DNA of 17,803 nucleotides, from NCBI GenBank assembly GCA_001803645.1, contig MHDW01000152.1, positions 1-17,803 on the forward strand, in the 5' to 3' direction. Positions within the stretch are counted from its first letter, which is position 1; every line of letters starts with the position of its first letter. The DNA comes from Nitrospirae bacterium GWC2_42_7. Lineage in GTDB: Bacteria > Nitrospirota > Thermodesulfovibrionia > Thermodesulfovibrionales > UBA6898. The notes below the pieces were generated by a model that was not told the origin of the DNA, ran no database searches, and saw only the letters and a list, made by a program, of their open reading frames with translations. Both the position numbers and the translations under genes were made by a program. Below, piece after piece: positions 12,937 to 17,803 of this stretch.

Positions 12937-15789
12937 TTATATCATCCCTATTTTAGACATCATAGTTCTTACTTTGTCATATGCTTCATCAGATGCTTCG
13001 GCAAATCCCGTATAATTTTTGTTAATGAATTTTAGTATTGCAGAGTCTTCCGGGACATTGTCATTCAGGGAAACAAGAGCTTTCTTCAGTTCAGCTGCCA
13101 TTTTCCTGTCAAAATTCTTGGACACGCATATATTGAATTCCGGTATCTCATCAGAGAACTTGATCAGTTTCAGCCCCATATCTTTGAACTTAAGTGCTGT
13201 TGACTCCATCATGGCGCCTGCATCAAAATCTCCCTTAAGCACAGCTTTAGCAACATCATCATGGTGGCCGAGGTAATTATAGTAGAGAAGGTCTTTTATA
13301 TCTATACCGGCTTCAAGAAGCATGCCTCTCGGCACAATATGACTGGATGTTGAATGAGCGTCACCGAAAGCAAAGGAATGTCCTTTTATGTCTTCTATCG
13401 AATTTATATTGCTATCGCTCTTTGCTACAACAACCGAATGCTGAAATGGATTGCCATCTCTCAACGCTGTTACAAGCACCTGGACCCCGGCCTGTTTGTT
13501 CGCTTCTATATAAGTTGAAGGCGTCATGAAACAGAACTGTGTGATCCCATGCTCTATATCTTTTAATGCTCCCTTGAAATCCACTGCTACCTTCAGATCA
13601 ATCCTGCGTTTGAGTCTTTTGCTGAGATAATCAGCGAGCGGGCTGAACTTCTTGAACATCTCAGCCGGAGATTCGAGGGGCACGATGCCCATTCTCAAAA
13701 GCCCGATAGAAGTATCTTCGCTGAATTTAAACTTCGAGACCTCAAGCACTGTCAGTTCAGCATCTTTACAGAGTTCCCTTAAAAGCTGACTGACCTTGAA
13801 TGAGCGTTCTTTATTGCTCTTCGGAATATCCTTCATCTTTTCTGTTGCTGTCCATATCTGGTTTGAGCCTATTTTCTGTTCGTTTATTGCCCTTGAGATC
13901 TGCTGGCTCTTATCAGAGACAAGCTCTATGGACTGTGATATCTGCTTGCTGTTCAAAGACTGTTCGTTAGTGGCTGTCTTGAGGTGTTTTGAAACATCGC
14001 TTATTTTTTCGGTTGCATGCAATATATGCTGAATTCCTTTGCTCTGCTCAGTTGTGGCCCTTGATATCTGCCCTACTATTTTCAGCACTTTTTCCATGGC
14101 CTCAGCAACAAAAAGGGTCGCCTTTGCCTGTTGTGTTGTTGAACGTTCTATGGTCAGCGCCATTTCTGATGATTTTATGGAGCTTTCGACTATTTTTCTG
14201 AGCGTGTCAGCTGCCTCATTTGTGACCTTAAAGCCTGTTTCAACAGACATCAATCCCCCCTCCATTGCTTCGACAGCATCGGCTACTTCCTGCTGGACAG
14301 ACTGGATGAGGGCAGCTATCTCCTGTGTTGACAGGGAAGTTCTCTCTGCAAGCTGCTTTATTTCGTCGGCAACAACCGAGAAACCCTTGCCGTGTTCTCC
14401 GGCCTGTGCCGCGAGGATAGCAGCGTTAAGTGCAAGGAGAGTTGTCTGTTCTGTTATGTCGTCAATGACGTTCAGTATCTTTCCTATCTCTTCAGACCTT
14501 CCCCCGAGTTTTATAATGTAATCAGCAGTTTTTTCCACGGTCGCCTTTATATCCTTCATCCCTTCAATGGTTTTTTCTACTGAAACCATTCCGAACGTGA
14601 TTGCATCATTTTTGACCTTTTCTGACAAGGCAGAAGATTCCTTTGCACTCCTTTCAACCTCCCTTGTTGATGTTGAGATCTCGTTTATCGCTGACCTGGT
14701 TTCCTCAGCAGCAACAGTCATTTCAGCTGTGTTGACGGCAACTTCCTTGATAGTTGCAGAGAGCTGTTCTAAAGAAGTTGAAGTGGAATCAACAGCAGAA
14801 GAAAGATCCTGTGTGCTTACTGTGATCTGGGTTATGCTGGTCACCATTTCTTCCATGGATGCGGCTGTCTCTTCTGCAGAGGCTGCAAGTCCGTCTGTGC
14901 CGTCTGCTATTTCGGATATAGAGGCGTTCATCTCTTCTATGGATGAAGAGATGTTTGTTATTGATTCGGTCTCAAGTATGGTGCCTTCTACGACTTTTCT
15001 GGATTCTTTTTCAACATCATCAGCAACATGGGATACCCGTGTCGAGACTTCTTTGACCCTGAAAAGCATGTCTGAAATTGACATCAATGAATCCTGAATG
15101 GCCCTGCTTAATCTTCCGATCTCATCCTGGCTGGTTATTTTAAGCTTAAATGACATATCTCCCTCAGAGAGCTGCTGGGCTGCGTCTTCGAGGTTTTTTA
15201 TCGGAGTTATTACCATTTTTCTTATCATCAGCCAAAGCACAAGACTGAAAAAGAAGCTTGCAAATATAGTTGCAAGTATCACAATCCATATCAGTGTTGT
15301 GGCCTTGTCGTATTCTTTTTTGATAGAAATAGACATCCTGATGGCGCCGAGAATAGCCGGGTCATCGGCGTGGCATACTCGACAATTGTCGGTATTTTTA
15401 AGCGGCATATAGAATGTAAGTTCTTTTTTACCTCTAATAAGCTCAGAAGCATTAGTTTCAGCCATTTTTTTCATAACAGGCCCTTCAATTATGGCGGACT
15501 GTTTTTCAAAGGCCTCTCTCCCTTCATAATTCAGGACCGAGATTTCTTCGATCCCGCTTATTCCTTTCATGTCATTCACCAATGCTTTTGTAAGGTCAGC
15601 CCTGTTTTCAAGCATGGTCCTTTCGACATCAGCTGCGATTATTTTTGCAGTAGCCTCTGAGCTAGCCTCTGTAATGCTGTATAAACTTGATCTTTCGATA
15701 GTGAGGACCATAAAACCTGCGGCTAAAATCCCGAGTATCAGGAGGAAGACCACAAGAACAAGTATTTTTACTTCAAGTTTTTCGCGCAT
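12937..15789 (-). CDS. Chimeric chemoreceptor: periplasmic CxxCH sensor, HAMP, MCP signalling domain and C-terminal PhnD-like binding domain
   Basis: This 950-residue receptor joins parts not usually found together. TM1 is at about 8-30. A periplasmic domain (31-163) ends with PLKNTDNCRVCHADDP, in which Cys136, Cys139 and His140 form a c-type heme motif. TM2 is at about 165-189 and HAMP at 190-242. The MCP signalling region (about 245-660) has EE methylation-like sites at 285-286, 306-307 and 313-314 and the tip LLALNAAILAAQAGEHGKGF (451-470). After a linker, residues about 693-948 match the phosphate/phosphonate-binding (PhnD-like) fold: GIVPLESPAEM, FKGALKDIEHG, FAFGDAHSTSSHIVPRGMLLEAGID (serine/threonine ligand loop at 813-815), GHHDDVAKAVLKGDFDAGAM. 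It follows the MCP hairpin with no membrane segment between, so it should be cytoplasmic. AGGGAGG overlapping the upstream cheW stop lies 4 bases before the ATG. The frame is continuous, with no sign of assembly error. Confidence 0.92.
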   Translation of the reverse strand: MREKLEVKILVLVVFLLILGILAAGFMVLTIERSSLYSITEASSEATAKIIAADVERTMLENRADLTKALVNDMKGISGIEEISVLNYEGREAFEKQSAIIEGPVMKKMAETNASELIRGKKELTFYMPLKNTDNCRVCHADDPAILGAIRMSISIKKEYDKATTLIWIVILATIFASFFFSLVLWLMIRKMVITPIKNLEDAAQQLSEGDMSFKLKITSQDEIGRLSRAIQDSLMSISDMLFRVKEVSTRVSHVADDVEKESRKVVEGTILETESITNISSSIEEMNASISEIADGTDGLAASAEETAASMEEMVTSITQITVSTQDLSSAVDSTSTSLEQLSATIKEVAVNTAEMTVAAEETRSAINEISTSTREVERSAKESSALSEKVKNDAITFGMVSVEKTIEGMKDIKATVEKTADYIIKLGGRSEEIGKILNVIDDITEQTTLLALNAAILAAQAGEHGKGFSVVADEIKQLAERTSLSTQEIAALIQSVQQEVADAVEAMEGGLMSVETGFKVTNEAADTLRKIVESSIKSSEMALTIERSTTQQAKATLFVAEAMEKVLKIVGQISRATTEQSKGIQHILHATEKISDVSKHLKTATNEQSLNSKQISQSIELVSDKSQQISRAINEQKIGSNQIWTATEKMKDIPKSNKERSFKVSQLLRELCKDAELTVLEVSKFKFSEDTSIGLLRMGIVPLESPAEMFKKFSPLADYLSKRLKRRIDLKVAVDFKGALKDIEHGITQFCFMTPSTYIEANKQAGVQVLVTALRDGNPFQHSVVVAKSDSNINSIEDIKGHSFAFGDAHSTSSHIVPRGMLLEAGIDIKDLLYYNYLGHHDDVAKAVLKGDFDAGAMMESTALKFKDMGLKLIKFSDEIPEFNICVSKNFDRKMAAELKKALVSLNDNVPEDSAILKFINKNYTGFAEASDEAYDKVRTMMSKIGMI

Positions 15790-15799
15790 AAATCCTCCC

Positions 15800-16519
15800 T
15801 TAGCTGATATCTATTTTTAAGGTATCTTCAGCCCTGATCATAGAAATAAAACGTTTTTCGAATATAACAACACCCTCAAGAAATTTGAGCTCTTCTTCGG
15901 TGAGGTGACCCGGAGGGGTAAGAATCTCGTTTTGGGGAATTTTTATAACGCCCTCAACCCTGTCAATAACAGCGCCTATCATGCCTTTGGGGCCGTCAAC
16001 GATAAGAATTTTTTTGTTTGATGTCTGTTCTGTCTCCGGAGTTTTTTCCGTATGTTCATCTGCAATCACAGCTGATTTATTTTTAATGCCAAGGCGTGTT
16101 TCAAGATCTATAACAGGAATGATCTTCCCGCGCAGAGATGTAATGCCAAGCACATAATCAGGCATAGTAGGGACCCTGGTTATATTCTGAAATCTCAGGA
16201 TCTCTTCAACTTCCGGAACCCTGAAAGCAAACTCTTCATTTGAAATGCTGAAGGTCAGCAGCTCCAGCATCGCATCATTGTCGTCGTCCATTTTGTCTTT
16301 TTCATACACTTTTTCAACAGCTTTTTCCTCAACTCCGGATGTTTTGACCTCTGCAACAGCTTTTGTCTCATCGGTTTCCTGTTCTTCCGGCATAACCTGT
16401 GGCTCTTCAGTGATTTCTTCAGTCAACTGTTCTTCAGGTATAGCCTGTTTTTCAGGACCTGGCAGAGAAGCTTCTTTATCTCTTTGCTGCATTTTTTTTC
16501 TAATTTTCGCGATATCCAT
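15800..16519 (-). CDS. cheW: CheW-type coupling protein with long acidic N-terminal extension
   Basis: The 239-residue product has a CheW domain in residues about 84-239: MLELLTFSISNEEFAFRVPEVEEIL, RVPTMPDYVLGITSLRGKIIPVIDLETRLG with the conserved Arg-Gly (130-131), IVDGPKGMIGAVIDRVEGVI and a C-terminal EGVVIFEKRFISMIRAEDTL. Ahead of it is an 80-residue Glu/Pro/Thr/Lys-rich tract without predicted structure, and a second hydrophilic insertion (about 148-168, Thr/Glu-rich) interrupts the domain. The gene overlaps the upstream ATPase by 20 bases, with GGGA upstream of its ATG, and ends 10 bases before the chimeric receptor. The extension may be a flexible tether or a docking site for the neighbouring ATPase; that is inference. 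Confidence 0.92.
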   Translation of the reverse strand: MDIAKIRKKMQQRDKEASLPGPEKQAIPEEQLTEEITEEPQVMPEEQETDETKAVAEVKTSGVEEKAVEKVYEKDKMDDDNDAMLELLTFSISNEEFAFRVPEVEEILRFQNITRVPTMPDYVLGITSLRGKIIPVIDLETRLGIKNKSAVIADEHTEKTPETEQTSNKKILIVDGPKGMIGAVIDRVEGVIKIPQNEILTPPGHLTEEELKFLEGVVIFEKRFISMIRAEDTLKIDIS

Positions 16520-17318
16520 TTAATCCCAGTTCCCTTGAAGCATCTTCTATAAGCATTTCATCAATAACACTGACTTCCTTTGCAAATCCATCGAGGAGGG
16601 CTGTAGTGGCTATACTATTAATGATCCTCGGCACTCCGCCGGAATATCTGTAAATAGCGCTGAGCGCCTCTTTTGTGAACAGCATATTCCCTCTGCCTGA
16701 TGTCATAAGCCTGTGTTCAATGTAGTTTTTTATTTCATCCCCGGATATGGGGCCGAGATGGTAAAAAAGCCCTATCCTTTGTTTAAGCGGAAGGAATGTT
16801 TTATGGTTTAATCTTCTTTTGAGGTCAGGCTGACCGACAAGTATCAGTGTTATAAGGTTCGTATAATCGAGCTGGAAATTTGTGAGAAGCCGTATCTCCT
16901 CAAAAGTATCTTTGCCGGGTATCAATTGCGCTTCATCTATGATTATTACACAGGAGATACCGGCCTCATACTCCTGATAGACCTTCTCATATATTGCATC
17001 GAGAAGATCATCCTTGAAATTATGATTGACATCTATATCCATCCTTTTTGCAACAGTTCTTAGAAATTGCGCAGGAGTAAGTCTTGGATTTATTATATTG
17101 ATGATCCTGTACTTCTCTCCGAGCATATCCATCAGTGCCCTTGTCAGGGTGGTTTTCCCGCAGCCTACTTCCCCTGTAAGCAGGATCAATTCTCTCTCTT
17201 CAACCGCATACTGCATTCTCGCAAGCGCTTCCTCGTGGGACCTGCTGAAATAAAGGAATTTCGGATCGGGTGTTTTAGTGAAAGGTTTTGTATTAAGTCC
17301 ATAAAATTCCTCAAACAT
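16500..17318 (-). CDS. ExeA/GspA-type AAA ATPase in the chemosensory operon
   Basis: The 272-residue product begins MFEEFYGLNTKPFTKTPDPKFLY, the signature opening of ExeA/GspA-like ATPases. Walker A is GEVGCGKTT (49-57), Walker B is VIIIDEAQ (124-131), a sensor-1-like LILVGQPDL lies at 158-166, an arginine-finger candidate in LKQRIG (178-183), and a sensor-2-like GGVPRIIN at 227-234. It stops after the AAA lid, lacking the membrane and peptidoglycan-binding parts of true ExeA, so it is a soluble ATPase. It overlaps cheA by 8 bases (Shine-Dalgarno AAGGAGG 5 bases before ATG) and the next cheW by 20 bases, so it is a fixed part of the operon. Its function is not established by sequence: spatial placement or remodelling of the array is a guess. 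Confidence 0.9.
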   Translation of the reverse strand: MFEEFYGLNTKPFTKTPDPKFLYFSRSHEEALARMQYAVEERELILLTGEVGCGKTTLTRALMDMLGEKYRIINIINPRLTPAQFLRTVAKRMDIDVNHNFKDDLLDAIYEKVYQEYEAGISCVIIIDEAQLIPGKDTFEEIRLLTNFQLDYTNLITLILVGQPDLKRRLNHKTFLPLKQRIGLFYHLGPISGDEIKNYIEHRLMTSGRGNMLFTKEALSAIYRYSGGVPRIINSIATTALLDGFAKEVSVIDEMLIEDASRELGLNGYREN

Positions 17319-17803
17319 GACTCCCTCCTTTTTGCTTGATCACGGATTCTTCGATAAGAGATTCGACGTCAAGAACGAGGATAACTTCATGCTTGCCGAC
17401 TTCTGCGGCTCCTGCGAATCCCCGCAATTTTTTCAGGTAATCGCCGAGCGATTTAATAACTATCTCCTGCTGTCCAATGAGCTCGTCAACAAGAAGCCCT
17501 GCCTTTCTTTCTCCAAAACTGACTACAACAGCAAAAGAGCGATCGGCCTTATCACTATTGAGATCAAAAAACCTGTTGACTCTCATCATAGGAAGCATCT
17601 CGCCCCTGAGATAATAGACTTCTTTCCATTCGATCGTCTGTATGTCCTTTTGGTTAACAATAAGGGTCTCTGACATTGACGTCAAAGCTACAGCGAATTT
17701 TTCGTCCCCAACTCTTACAATGAGCGCCTTTATTATGGCCAGTGTGATAGGAAGCGTCAGCATGAAGGTGGTGCCCTCATTCTGTTTTGTCTCGACCTCG
17801 GCA
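17311..17803 (-). CDS. cheA: Chemotaxis histidine kinase CheA, C-terminal part, truncated by window edge
   Basis: About 163 C-terminal residues are visible. The frame is open to the right edge. It starts in the end of the HATPase domain (ETKQNEGTTFMLTLPITLAII, the GTTF lid/G2 region followed by the LPLTLAI link typical of CheA). It continues through a CheW-like regulatory P5 domain: ALIVRVGDEKFAVALTSMSETL, EVYYLRGEMLPMMRVNRFFDL, FGERKAGLLVDELIGQQEIVIKSLGDYLKK and VILVLDVESLIEE. The ORF that seems to begin at ATG 17763 is only an internal fragment. The HPt, dimerisation and most of the kinase domain lie beyond the window. It is the first visible gene of the operon and overlaps the ATPase gene by 8 bases. 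Confidence 0.95.
   Translation of the reverse strand, partial: AEVETKQNEGTTFMLTLPITLAIIKALIVRVGDEKFAVALTSMSETLIVNQKDIQTIEWKEVYYLRGEMLPMMRVNRFFDLNSDKADRSFAVVVSFGERKAGLLVDELIGQQEIVIKSLGDYLKKLRGFAGAAEVGKHEVILVLDVESLIEESVIKQKGGSHV

Noticed and set aside
14039..15097. Long plus-strand frames opposite the chimeric receptor (160 and 176 residues)
   Set aside because: Ser/Ala-rich antisense of the MCP coiled coil, a usual artefact of such sequences.
17311..17763. Separate small CheW-like gene starting at ATG 17763
   Set aside because: The frame stays open to the right edge and begins with the HATPase GTTF motif, so it is the C-terminus of CheA.

Overview
The window is about 17.8 kb of dense bacterial DNA of moderate G+C, with no intergenic gap above about 110 bases. 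It has two blocks facing each other. Positions 1-5241 run on the plus strand and hold housekeeping genes: the 3' part of glmS, a UvrD/PcrA helicase, gatC, panD and rlmN. Positions 5249-17803 run on the minus strand and form one long chemosensory operon. Its gene order is cheA (3' end only), an ExeA-type AAA ATPase, a long cheW, a 950-residue receptor, a second receptor, a short cheW, a HEAT-repeat protein, cheR, cheB, a coiled-coil/GAF protein and a cheY-like receiver. The two blocks converge with only 7 bases between stop codons.

The organism is a Gram-negative-type bacterium with a periplasm, because one receptor carries a CxxCH heme motif in its extracytoplasmic part. The receptor signalling-tip subtype (NAAILAAQAGE), the HEAT protein beside che genes, the c-type heme sensor and the dispersed GC-rich palindromic and heptamer repeats resemble what I know from Desulfobacterota (Geobacter-like) and Nitrospirota (Thermodesulfovibrio-like). 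This placement is inference from style, not a phylogeny.

The chemosensory genes are very tightly packed. Most junctions overlap by 1-29 bases or are separated by 2-11, and Shine-Dalgarno sites lie inside the preceding gene, so they are probably one transcript starting beyond the right edge. Two membrane receptors would signal through two CheW proteins to CheA. CheR and CheB would adapt the receptors, which contain methylation-site-like S/A-rich EE motifs, and the terminal CheY-like receiver would be the output. The AAA ATPase, HEAT protein and GAF protein are non-standard parts and suggest an alternative-function pathway (motility on surfaces, pili, or development) rather than plain flagellar control.

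The most notable observations are: (1) a receptor that combines a periplasmic heme-type sensor, a cytoplasmic signalling domain and a C-terminal PhnD-like solute-binding fold predicted to sit in the cytoplasm; (2) a GC-rich palindromic repeat inserted in frame in rlmN, adding 58 codons and flanked by a 6-base direct repeat; (3) a 19-codon leader ORF with the consensus Shine-Dalgarno of its junction, overlapping the start of the second receptor; (4) a coordinated change of trimer-contact residues at both receptor tips; (5) an ExeA-like ATPase locked by overlaps between cheA and cheW.
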